Origin: Apostichopus japonicus
Lineage: Eukaryota; Echinodermata; Holothuroidea; Aspidochirotida; Stichopodidae
Reading direction: 5' to 3'
Length of the DNA stretch: 64,000 bases
Assembly (NCBI RefSeq): GCF_037975245.1
Contig: NC_092573.1
Location: 1,730,001-1,794,000, forward strand
The position numbers and the translations under genes are program-made. Shown in pieces: positions 12,001 through 21,058 of this stretch. The notes beneath the pieces are model-generated. The model saw only the letters and a program-made list of their open reading frames with translations, did no database searches and had not been told where the DNA came from. Positions within the stretch are counted from its first letter, which is position 1. Each line of letters starts with the position of its first letter.

Positions 12001-15000
12001 AAGTGTTGTCCTTGTGTATCGTGTATGTGTAAATATATTTAGCCTACAACTTATAACCGCGAGAACAAGAATAAAATCCACCCTTAAAGTATAGGCCTAT
12101 ATATCAAATAGGCTTAGAAGGTATCCCTCATAACGCATTGACAATGGTTACCATGGTAACACGAATTGATAAAAACGCGTCTCTCTTCTTATTACCAGAA
12201 TAAAATATGAGCCATTATCAATTTTTCAGTAAATCTGAGTCGCCAAATTAAGGACAGCTAAATTATATTTCCAATGTATATTATATGCCTACGTAGTTAC
12301 AAGTTTACGTGAAAGGCAAACTTTAACTTTGTGCCGTACGTAGCGTATAAATAAAGGTGTTTTGAATTGAATTTGCACGGAAAAATGCGACGGATAAGAA
12401 AGAAAAGGGCTTTTTCAAGCTCAATAAAAGTGTTCAAGATAAAAAAAAATAGAGCACAATCTTAACTAATTTGCGTTCATTAATCATGCGTTCATTAATT
12501 TATCATTACTTCTAATTGTCAGACCATGCCTTCATACGTTCTTGTTCGAACGTGTTATTGTGTTTCAGCTTTGCTCTGAACACAAAGACTATACAAGGTG
12601 AAAAAGTCGATAAAAAGAGGTTGGTTGAAATATTAGTATAGCTTGTGCTATATATCATAAACTCACGAGGACGTATGAAATATATACCCTAAGCGGAATG
12701 ACTATCGATTGATTTTTGACATATTGTCAATCTTCTGTTTAATTTTCATTTTGGAACTGTACTGCTACTGAATGCACTCGCTTTGAAATCAAGCTTTTGA
12801 AGTCGTATATCTAGCGATGATTGCACTGTAACACGGGTGCATGGATAGTAACAATAACCATGGTTACCAAGCTTAATCATGGATACGATATGGACAGCCT
12901 ATAATATAATACATATAATATGTCATTTTCATCTATGAAAGTCAAAGAGTCATTTGTTGGGGAAGGAGTAAGGGGATGGGAGCCTTAGACTAGATAACAA
13001 ACCTCCCAGTTCTTTAGCGTTTAGGTTACAGGTAAACTTTTCAACTAACGTCATACAGTGGAACTGTACAAAAGTGAGACCTAGCCATTTAACTTGGACA
13101 TTCTCCCCTCACCCCCCCCCCCCCACCCGGTTTCCCCTCACACGCATTAAGACAAAAGAAAAGGCATACTTACACAAATTTGATTGGTCTGGTTTCTGCA
13201 TCTGGTGCTCTCCACCGTACACCGATGAGGTCATTGGGTTCAGATCTAATATGATTTGCTGTGTCATCGCCATTGAAACAATTCGTCACACCGTAGGTAG
13301 CGTTCTGAGCCAATGTAAGGAATGTTCCCACAGGTTCACGCGTGTCGATTGTCCTAGCTTGCATCATAAATCCTCTAAACATCTCGGTTGGTGATGTGGA
13401 AGCCACCGATACTAATATATACCAGAGATAAAGAACAACAATTGATTTGTTCTTATACACGAATGGGGGTCGTCGGAGGGGGAGGAGGGTGAGAGTTATT
13501 CGACCAAAATGTGACAGAAGCATGATACAACTGAATTAAAACACGCTGGTAAGATAAAAAAAAAACTCACCAAAAGGAGCCAACAACACACCATAGTGGC
13601 AAAGCCAGCGGGGGAGGGGGTTGAGGCAGGGAGCAGGGTGCACCCACTGAAATCTTTGGGGACGCGATGGGCGACGGTGAAAAATCAAAGGGAGCAACAA
13701 TTAACAACAACAAAATCTAAATGTACTTTAACATGAGGGATGGGGCCGAAGATGGGGAGGGGCCAATTACTAAAGAGAATGTAATGTAAAGACACCTCAA
13801 CAATATGTGCGCTACGCGCGCATTTGCAATGTCTCTCTGAGTAGCCATGTATTTGTATTCACATATATATTTTGTTCAATATGTGATATAACCGGATGGG
13901 TTTTTTTCGACCGCAGAGGCGAGCACATTTTTTGTCCGTCTTTTTCCCCAAAAAATTGGTAAAGTTTTTGTACCAAAAGAGGAAAATTTTAGTACACGAA
14001 TGTAGTTTAAAAAATGGAAATGATAGCACCATTATGCATCTTAGTCTTTTTCTTTTCGATAAACACAAATCCTCCCTTTATAACCCTCCCCAGAACGGCG
14101 ATCCACCGCTATGTGCCTGGAAAGGGGACATAAATTTGACTTTGCCCCCCCCCCCCACAACACAAATAACCTGGCTACGCCCCTGACACACCACATATAC
14201 AGTTTCTTCATTAGCTCTTTCATCAAAGTTTTGCCGCTCCATCCGTTTCCAACGCAACCGCGTGAGATACATTTGATGGAGCTACTGTATAATATACTTA
14301 GTTCCAGACGAATATTTGATTGACATATATGATATGTTGTCGTACATATTATAACTGAGACGTTCTAGATAATTAGTACGTGGCAGTGAAAATATAAATA
14401 GGAACACTATATAAATAAGATTGTGTATTGCTTGAATCTGATGGGAAAAGAACATTATCAAATACTTGGAAGAGATTGTCTTTTAGGCCTACTCTATAAC
14501 TTCTTACCCTAGGCCTACCCTATACCTTCTTTATGCCTATACTCTATAGCTTCTTACCGTAACTCAACAACGCAATTTATTGTCAATGTTTGGAATGTTA
14601 TTCAAATTGTAATATCTGCGTCATTTTCTCTTATAAACGTATTATGACCGAAAATTTGAAGAATGAATTATCTTAGATAATAATAGGCCTATTGGATGAA
14701 ATAGGAAGCAGTTGGAAGTTTTGTTACTTTAATTCGTGTGAAATTTAAATGCCCTCTTGTGGTTGTCATTTATTAACAGGCATATATGATTTTAAAAGTA
14801 TAATGCCATTCATGTATGACTCTACATTACCGAATGACTGTCAGCGACAAATTTTGATATTTTTCTTGATTGTTAGAAAATGTATCTTTTTTTCCATGCA
14901 GAAATTGTGGTATTTCTTGACGACGTCACAAATACATATATCATTATATAGGCCTATATACGCTACACACTTATGTGATCATATAACTTATCTGTTTTCT

Positions 15001-15351
15001 CTCCTTACAAACTAACTTATGGAAGGCCGAAAATGAGCGTTATATTGTGTACACATGATATATAACATGGGTATATGCCACTCTTTGATAGTAAGACTGC
15101 ACACAAATGTATGCAGCACATAAACATCGCGTGAGCTTACCAAAAACGACTGCTCCTGGATTATAAGTTGTAGGTGACACTACAATGGTGAACGGAGATG
15201 GGGAAGACTGTGGCTCCGTGCCTACACCGTGGTTCCGTGGAAGCAAATCTTGACAAGCTGAAATACCCACTCCTGTACTAAATCCATACAAAGTCCTCAA
15301 GTTAAATATAAAAATATAAAAGAAAGTCTCGACTCTACACAAAGCCACCAT
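1..15351 (-). CDS. Secreted Reeler-domain protein with EGF-like repeat array (gene span, 3' end beyond window)
   Basis: Twelve exons join in frame into 530 visible residues plus one base of the next codon. Order: a hydrophobic signal peptide (about residues 1-25), a Reeler domain (about 33-170, exons 1-3) and nine EGF-like domains, one per exon, each with six cysteines. Every EGF exon starts and ends in phase 1, the usual arrangement for shuffled extracellular modules. Established knowledge: Reeler domains occur in reelin, spondins and related secreted matrix or immune-type proteins; EGF arrays mediate protein-protein contacts outside the cell. None of the nine repeats has a calcium-binding EGF consensus before its first cysteine. 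The last visible exon ends at a good donor (542), and no further EGF exon is seen in 1-535, so the 3' part lies left of the window. Reelin itself has a different architecture, so this is not a reelin orthologue. The ligand is unknown. Confidence 0.88.
542..667 (-). CDS. Reeler-EGF gene exon 12: EGF-like repeat 9 (last visible exon)
   Basis: Acceptor GTCAG, donor GTATGT (541-536), 126 bp, phase 1-1. Reads SCTPNPCLHDGFC, then FLCTCVDDRRGRNC. Six cysteines. The gene must continue left of the window because the exon ends at a donor in mid-frame. Confidence 0.91.
1615..1737 (-). CDS. Reeler-EGF gene exon 11: EGF-like repeat 8
   Basis: Acceptor CATAG, donor GTTTGT, 123 bp, phase 1-1. Reads TPCLPNPCLFGGSC, then FSCVCVGGRTGSNC. 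Six cysteines; O-fucose consensus CLFGGSC. Confidence 0.92.
2093..2209 (-). CDS. Reeler-EGF gene exon 10: EGF-like repeat 7
   Basis: Acceptor TTTAG, donor GTACAT, 117 bp, phase 1-1. Reads PCLDQPCQAGGVC, then YTCACPPDRSGTNC. Six cysteines. The open frame is bounded by stops in the flanking introns. Confidence 0.92.
   Translation of the reverse strand: MHALISHVKQEVSVFGQDWTLTHVPVLQTGVVLTAKFK
2368..2439 (-). repeat. tRNA-Thr-like sequence (degenerate tRNA or SINE head)
   Basis: The minus strand shows a cloverleaf-like order: D-arm GCTCAGTTGGTAGGAGC, anticodon loop CTTGTAA (TGT, threonine), five-base variable loop and T-loop with GGTTCGAATTCC. The T-stem has a mismatch and a wobble. The acceptor stem pairs only if one base between acceptor and D-arm is missing. 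It sits in an intron of a same-strand gene. A tRNA pseudogene or SINE promoter is more likely than a working tRNA. Confidence 0.6.
3642..3755 (-). CDS. Reeler-EGF gene exon 9: EGF-like repeat 6
   Basis: Acceptor GTCAG, donor GTATGT, 114 bp, phase 1-1. Reads DPCNPNPCVFGGLC, then YNCTCINGRSGANC. Six cysteines; no O-fucose consensus. Confidence 0.93.
4437..4553 (-). CDS. Reeler-EGF gene exon 8: EGF-like repeat 5
   Basis: Acceptor CTCAG, donor GTATTT, 117 bp, phase 1-1. Reads DPCLSNPCQGAGTC, then YSCICIPGRTGPNC. Six cysteines; CQGAGTC could accept O-fucose. Confidence 0.92.
5314..5433 (-). CDS. Reeler-EGF gene exon 7: EGF-like repeat 4
   Basis: Acceptor GTAAG, donor GTAAGT, 120 bp, phase 1-1. 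Reads DPCSTNPCLQNGIC, then FLCTCPTGFTGPTC. Six cysteines; no O-fucose site (I before C3). Confidence 0.92.
6310..6685 (+). repeat. SINE family B: tRNA-derived SINE in an EGF-gene intron
   Basis: An A-box-like TGGTCAAACGGTTAAGGC at about 6319 and a B-box-like GGTTTGGGTCC near 6363 form a Pol III promoter. They are followed by GTGTCCTTGGGCAAGGCACT, a central block I recognise from SINEs of marine invertebrates. The element ends in a 3' tail (GTTGTAAAGTCGTGT onward, about 6619) that is also found alone at 11438-11500. Inserted antisense to the host gene. Confidence 0.7.
6727..6840 (-). CDS. Reeler-EGF gene exon 6: EGF-like repeat 3
   Basis: Acceptor GTTAG, donor GTAAGT, 114 bp, phase 1-1. Reads SCSPNPCMMGGTC, then FLCLCTAGRRGDTC. 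Six cysteines; O-fucose consensus CMMGGTC. Confidence 0.92.
8103..8222 (-). CDS. Reeler-EGF gene exon 5: EGF-like repeat 2
   Basis: Acceptor CATCAG, donor GTATTA, 120 bp, phase 1-1. Reads LACNSQPCQRGGTC, then FFCQCPPNTFGDMC. All six cysteines and an O-fucose consensus (CQRGGTC) are present. Confidence 0.93.
8573..8668. repeat. Degenerate CCTAACCC (telomere-like) short repeat
   Basis: About 95 bases made of CCTAACCCTA, CTTCCTAACCC and CCCTACTT variants. The core CCCTAA equals the animal telomere unit (TTAGGG)n on the other strand, but copies are broken by ACTTC and ATTC insertions. It lies inside an intron, so it is interstitial. Confidence 0.7.
9351..9479 (-). CDS. Reeler-EGF gene exon 4: EGF-like repeat 1
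   Basis: Acceptor GCACAG, donor GTACGT, 129 bp, phase 1-1. Six cysteines: NPC, QC, GGTC, FLC, EC, DNC. CLNGGTC fits the O-fucose consensus C2-x4-S/T-C3. It joins exon 3 as ...EVITRVNPC. Confidence 0.93.
10085..10146 (-). CDS. Reeler-EGF gene exon 3: end of Reeler domain (62-bp exon)
   Basis: A short exon found by phase. After exon 2 (phase 2) one base is needed; the acceptor CCATAG at 10147 gives it. The reading ATVVQDLTTYWVAIESEVIT matches the C-terminal Reeler strand (AT-VVQ....YW). The donor GTAAGT lies at 10084-10079, leaving phase 1, which fits the next EGF exon. Confidence 0.88.
10855..11230. mobile_element. Probable non-autonomous DNA transposon relic with poly-C tracts
   Basis: A G/C-rich block (10860-10940) is followed by two diverged direct copies of CCAAATTGCATCT.AGGCCA (about 11002 and 11079), then long C runs. 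It ends at TACGCCACTG (11216-11225), an end also seen at 14170 and 56883. No transposase frame is present. The class is uncertain. Confidence 0.45.
11438..11500 (+). repeat. SINE family B, 3' tail fragment
   Basis: GTTGTAAAGACGTGT, GGGGGCCTT, CTCAAAC and AAACCTTCAAC align in order with the tail of the SINE at 6619-6685. No tRNA-like head is seen just upstream, so this is a 5'-truncated or strongly decayed copy in Reeler-EGF intron 2. Confidence 0.6.
13174..13411 (-). CDS. Reeler-EGF gene exon 2: core of Reeler domain
   Basis: The acceptor ATTAG precedes 13411 and the donor GTAAGT lies at 13173-13168. It reads MFRGFMMQAR, EPVGTFLTL, GVTNCFNGDD and VRWRAPDAET, the hallmark blocks of the Reeler family, including the second conserved cysteine that pairs with that of exon 1. 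It enters in phase 1 and leaves in phase 2. Confidence 0.93.
13412..15140. other. Reeler-EGF intron 1 (1.7 kb)
   Basis: It contains a poly-C block ending in GGCTACGCCCCTG (about 14145-14187), similar to the transposon-like ends at 11216 and 56883, and a G-rich segment at 13600-13760. The remaining sequence is AT-rich with no exon-like frame that I can support. Confidence 0.55.
15141..15351 (-). CDS. Reeler-EGF gene exon 1: start codon, signal peptide, first third of Reeler domain
   Basis: The ATG at 15351-15349 has A at -3 and G at +4. It is followed by a hydrophobic stretch (residues 9-30, FFYIFIF core) typical of a signal peptide. The mature start carries the Reeler opening ACQDLLP, then PQSSPSPFTIVVS and YNPGAVV. 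The exon ends in phase 1 at a GTAAGC donor (15140-15135) after 70 codons. Joined to exon 2 it reads YNPGAVVFVSVASTSPTEMF, a continuous Reeler pattern. An upstream 5' UTR exon cannot be excluded. Confidence 0.88.
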
Positions 15352-18300
15352 TTTGAAGTACTTTCATAGAAAAAGAAAGGAAGAATGTATAAGAATCGAT
15401 GAACGAAAAATGATGCTAAATCATTAAAGTATTTCTGTTTCTTGCCAAAAAAAAATCTTTCCCCAACGCACACTTCGTTACAACATTTCCATCGCGTTAT
15501 AGTGAGTTGCACGTAATTTGTCCGATGAGGAATAGTATCGTCATTATCACTCAGTTAATAGTCCACAACTCAGCAACTTGCTCTATACTGAACCCAGCGA
15601 GATGTATTTTTTACCCCTGTCATTTCGCGTTCCGTAGCCGTCCTTCGAAATCATAAGGGCGTTGTTAAAATGAACAATAGAAAAGGTGGGACCGTTTTAC
15701 TTTCTGTGACAGATGGTACGGTGTACATCTTACATTATGTCAAAAGAACGTGTCAAAATATGAAGAAAAATCGATTTTTGCCCCTTTCAATTCATATTGT
15801 GATATAGCTAAATTCAGTTTTGTTTTGTTATAATTCGCACACGGTCATAATATAGCCACGCTATACACATTTCATGAAAACTGGCAACACAACGTACGTG
15901 CTACAGAATGAACACTTTTGGGGGTTACTGATGTATCATTTTCTTCTCTTTATATTGCCACAAGAAATTTCGCTTATTCCACTTGATAAAATAATGACTT
16001 TATTTCACAATAATCTTCCTGATGTTACAACATACGTATAGGTAGGAAGTGCATCATAGTGGTACTACAAGTTGGACTTATTCATCCATCTATGATGTAG
16101 ACCTATTAATATATGTTAACGTCACTGAGTATATCTACAATAAATCAATAGGTATATAGGCTCTGAAAGAACAAACCACAATTTCTGTGTAATACGCGTT
16201 GTTAGGAAATATAATATTGGGTAATTTAGTTTAACACACAGTTCGATATGTTAATTATGGAGTCTTCAGATATGTTCAAAAGGAAATGAAAGAAACTTCA
16301 TTCGTATTGTAAAGACCTCATTAGGATCCTAATGATGACATCGATGTCGATGACATTGTAGATCGATGACGTCCGTATATGCAAATACATGGAAATAGGA
16401 ATGTTACTTATGACGTCATATGAACTTTATCACCCGAGAGTACATTCTGCTTGTACATGATCCGGTACAAAACAAGATATCTGATGTTCGAGATATATTA
16501 ATTATTTATATAATTTTTTCTTTTGTCCAGGTTTGAAGAAATGGTTAATCCAAATCTCAATTGGCGAGAAGTGGAAGTTTTGTGGAATGGTGCATTAATA
16601 TTTGTTTTTGTGTGTGCGTGTGGGGGACTGGGGGTGTGGTGGTGGGGTAGGGGGGGGGGTGAGTGAGAAAAAGGAAGGGATGTTGAATACTTGGACAAGT
16701 CTTCAGTAAGCCTGAAGTATTAGAATTACACGAACCTTTTGAAACCATTGTGACCATTACTAAGAATTATATATTATTCTTGCATTTTCGGTTTTGATAA
16801 AACATTGTTGTATTCCTGATTTCCATGTTTTTTTTCTTCTAAAGACAGACGTTCATTAAGAATATCTTTATTTTGAAGTATTTAAAGCATGCAGATCTTC
16901 GAGAGTTTTCTACGTCGCTTGCAAACGTTCCTCAACCGCAAATCATCGGAGTATATCCCGTTAAACGCTTCCAACATGATGCCTGCGAGATACCTTTTAT
17001 TTATTATGACAGAACTAATGTTATTTTCTAAATGGAACATACCGCAGTATGCTCATACAATATATGTTTGAATAGAAGTGCAGGTATATCTGTACGGTAT
17101 TTAAAAAATATACCCTCATAAAATTGCGTTCTTTTTTCTTTAAATTCAGCAGAACAAAATATGGAAATGTACATATAGTTCAAAATGAAGCCATCAGATA
17201 GATGGATGGATAGATGGATAGACCAACATAGAATAGGTCAACTGGTATATCAGTCGTGAAAAAAATCATTGTTTGCGTCATTATACCAGTTACTAATCGG
17301 TACGTTATTGCCGGCCTGCTGCCTTTAATCAGCGCAAATGAAAATTTTAGTCCATAATTTCCCACGTATGTATTAATCTATAATTTCTAGATTGCCAAAC
17401 CCAGATGACATCATCATTAAAATGCACGAAAAAGTCGATATTTTGACACCAAGCAGTATAATGGTTGCAAGGTTTGTGATAAGTGATCACACATTTCGTT
17501 AAATATTTTATGATGCTTGTAACTTTTGAGAACTCGTTTGATTGTACGCCATCAGATTACAGTTACGACTTTAGCATTAATATAATAATTTATCATGATA
17601 AAACTATATTGAACGTTTTCAAAAATTTCTTTCTGTCTGTCGGTGGTTCTGATCTTCTGGAGGGCCTCTCCAAGACAAAATAGACGAAAGCCGTCAAATG
17701 GTGCAAATTTAGAAACACAAATTAGGTATTTAGTTACGTCTCAACGCAATGTTGTGCTTACAAATACTCTTGGACATTTTGTGAGGTTGAAAACGGGAGT
17801 GTTCACCCGAAGAAGAGAGAGAGAGGGGGGGGGGGGGGGCAAAGGAAAAGCATGATAGTATCTTCCAAATGAAAAAAACAGTTTAACGGTTTGCGAAGGA
17901 TGTTTAATCACAAGATCCCACAATCATATAACCCTCTAGATTATTGAAGTTATTCGGATTTACTTAATTTTAGCATTTACTCTGAAATTCCAGAATCCTT
18001 GTGAAATACGTCTTTTCGCATATTATTTGATGTTGATATTTGTACTTACACTTGGTTAATCTGCAAAAGACCGAACTAAGGATCTGTTCGAAGCTATTTG
18101 AATATCGGCAACACTTACACACAACTCCAAATGAGTAAATAATAAATGAGTGGATACAGAAGGAAACTAGACGGAGCGGGGGTGGGGGGTTGTGTTAGTT
18201 TTTTTGTATGTAATGTATTCGTCCTGTCGGCAAACGTTAAAATAGTTGTTAGTGTCCGACTGTTTTCACTTTAATGAACTAAGAATGCAATTTGTATAAC

Positions 18301-18919
18301 AATCTGAGGTTGTGCTCAGAGCCATATATTAGGACTCCGTGGCTCTGGCTGTGCTAATATGAAATCAATGGCGCTTGTTCATAATTGTATCTGTAAATGA
18401 GTGTGACGGCATATTCACCAAAGTGAGAAATTGCCCATTACGGTCAATTGACGCGTTTATACGGTTAGTCATGTTAAGACCCTATTATATTAGTTTACTA
18501 TTAGCAACTACTTCAGAACAGACCGGTTTGACAGTACAGAGTGTCCCCCTGTATAAAGTCTCCGGGGGACATTTTCTACCAGCACATTTAGTCTGGTGAA
18601 AATTGTGTGCCCCCTTCACAGCAAATATAGTCCTGCCGGACGAAATGTCCTGAGTACACAATTTCCGCAAGTACTTCATAATATATTTTTTCCCGCATAA
18701 AATCTTGTCAATTCGACATTTAAAGGCAAACTATTCATTATATAAATCATTATATAAATCACTACTCTAGAGATCAAACATACTCTAGAGATCAAACATG
18801 ATTCTAACCAACTCGAAATCATTTGTGATTCCTAAAGCCGGATCTCGAAAGAGATACTTTGAACAGACTTTATGTTAATGAAATGGAGGTAAACGACAAA
18901 AGCAAATGAATATATAAAT

Positions 18920-19038
18920 GAAAATCGTAATGAGTTGGAAAATCAAGAACAGTGAAAAAACTTCCAGCCTCCACCGGGATTCGAACCCGGGCTTTCCGCT
19001 TTATATGCGGACACCCTAAACCACTCTGCTATAGACGC
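18920..19038 (-). repeat. SINE family A, copy 1 (tRNA-derived head intact)
   Basis: Minus-strand positions 19038-18967 fold as a tRNA. Acceptor arms GCGTCTA and TGGAGGC pair at six of seven positions, the anticodon stem is TCCGC/GCGGA, and the T-arm CCGGG-TTCGAAT-CCCGG is perfect. The D-arm is weak. It continues into a body with a T run, CACTGTTCT and GATTTTCC, which is shared with the copy at 60861-60973 and with 1-35. Repetition of head plus body marks a SINE rather than a tRNA gene. Confidence 0.78.
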
Positions 19039-19179
19039 TGAGTGTCATTTACTCTATATTGGTGAGGGCGCTTTATAAGAATACCTTGTGATGCAAATCC
19101 CACAGCACTGCAGGGGAAGAGCTCTGAACTTGAACTTATAATTACCTTGTGAGCTTACAAGGGTAAGGTTTTGTAGGAA

Positions 19180-19322
19180 ATATCTCAAATTCTCTGGTAT
19201 TTCGAGATATCTGAAATTGTTTTGGAGATATCCGCAATTATTTTGTAGATATGTCAAATAAATTTGAGATATCTGAAATTTAATTTGAGATATTTTAAAT
19301 TATTTTGAGATATCTAAACTTC
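19180..19322. repeat. About 22-bp tandem repeat, GAGATATCTGAAATT family
   Basis: GAGATAT or variants recur about every 22 bases from 19180 to 19320, separated by AAATT(A/G)TTTTG. GAGATATCTC-like cores are self-complementary, so single strands could form short hairpins. Copies are diverged; no coding role. Confidence 0.7.
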
Positions 19323-21058
19323 CTGATTAAATGTAAAAATGGCTTTCCATACGAACGAGCACCTCCAATCGTGCAAACGGTATCGTGGAAGCATCGTGAG
19401 AGATAAACAATATGCAAGAGAAACGAAGATAAGAAACGTTTTGACTAAGACAAGTGTACGGTCAACGGACAGGCTAATTAATATAAGTTCCACATCATGC
19501 TGGTGGGAAGGGGAAGGTTGAAAAAGCATTTTACTTTATAATATTGCGTTATCATCAGAGCATGTCATTTAATGACCTAACACGGAAAATGATCATGTAC
19601 TTTATATCTGGAACATCTACATAAAGAAAGTGTTTATACTGCAAATATTCAATTTGGATTTCAACCCTTTTGGTCACAATCCAACCGGCTCAGGGAGCCC
19701 AACTTAAGGGGTCCCAAAAGTATAAATTGAGGTCAAAAAAAAAAAATTCTTGTATATTCTGTGTATTAGGCCTTCCTTATTCCACGTGTATTGTAAATTC
19801 TATTATCAATAAAAAGTCGCAAATGTTAATTTGTAAAATTTGATAAGAGATCATACAATAAGGATAAAAAGTTTATTTTGGAGGGCAATGGAATAGGAAT
19901 ATATCGTTTGCATTCCGTTGTAATTTGCAATCAATTCCTGAATGTTGTTTTCTGGATAACAACATATTTGAAGTTGACATGTTTGTAACAGTTAACTTGA
20001 AGCAATAGATGTGACGTCATAGATAGACACTGACAAAACTGCATGGTGTTCAGTTCAGGTCCATTATCTACTGGAATATTCGACTGAGCCAGTTGGGACG
20101 ATTTTGCAATGCTAACCACTCTATACTGTCCTCCCTCATCAGGCTTTAAAGCTCTTGTACTGATAGTACTAAGTTCCAACCTCTATGCGACCTTTAACAG
20201 GTTATTCATACTGCTTATACTGTCAGTACGGGTGATGTGTAGCAGGACATAAATGCAAAGTACAGAAATAATTGTCCCAACTGGGTGATTGAGCTGCACG
20301 ACAACATGAAAACATCACAGAAAGGTCACTCAGGTCAAAACAATATAGTATGAAATGTACAGCAAAACGAAAACCTATCTTTTCAGTTTGAATTATGGCA
20401 TCACATCTGTTTGCTTCAAGTTGACTTATTGCACAAACTGCGACAATAATCCACTATCAATCTCTTTAAATCCATACGTATAATAAGGAACTAAACACAG
20501 TTTTAAAATTAAATTAACCGCTCCCTCATTGCCCCCACATGACTATACAAATTTAAATAATGAATGAAGATTATATTAATCTTAAAAATGTTACATTTTT
20601 CAAATGTAAACTGAAAAACTAAACCTTTATACATTAATAAACTTGTATGAAAGTTAAAAATAAATAGCCAAACAGCTACCATTAGCATAAAATGACATTA
20701 CCAACATTGAAAATATTCACAGTAATTCACATTATCATGTGATCTAAACATCATGAAACACCCTCCTTCCCCATCACCCGTCGTTCCCGGTACGCACATG
20801 ACGTAACTTGCTGTACAATACCTCAAGGCACCATAGAAAATGGGACAGAGTTAATGTGAAAATATCGCTTTTCATTTCAATCCAAAGCACCGTTCTGGCA
20901 TTCTTGATTCGGAGAGTAGGGTTTCATGGGTCCCACACCGTGTCCTAAAAGGCAAAACTCTCCACCGTGACACCAGACTCGAGTTCAAGTCCACAACAAT
21001 TTGGATTCGAACAAGTTTGGATTCAAGTCAATCAGCTCAGTTACATGCATCCATTTTT

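Larger units (their letters stand above)
10147..13173. other. Reeler-EGF intron 2 (3.0 kb)
   Basis: It holds a transposon-like block at 10855-11230, a SINE tail at 11438-11500, and a C homopolymer near 13112-13124. Scattered GGTTACCATGGTAAC-like palindromes are visible near 12144 and 12858. Nothing coding was found on either strand. Confidence 0.6.
15352..21058. other. Intergenic region between Reeler-EGF and TRIM genes
   Basis: 5.7 kb without a supported coding exon. It should include the promoter and any 5' UTR of the Reeler-EGF gene just above 15351, and the TRIM 3' UTR just below 21059. Visible items: perfect CRE palindromes TGACGTCA at 16411-16418 and 20012-20019, a G-rich tract (16621-16660), a GA/G tract (17816-17840), an 18-20 bp direct duplication near 18762-18799, a SINE (18920-19038) and a 22-bp repeat array (19180-19322). 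Confidence 0.6.

Noticed and set aside
13074-13394. Plus-strand 106-codon frame
   Set aside because: Antisense to Reeler exon 2; the minus strand has the conserved domain and splice sites.
18967-19038. A functional tRNA gene
   Set aside because: The head is followed by a body that is repeated at 60861-60973 and 1-35, and the D-arm is poor; a SINE explains it better.
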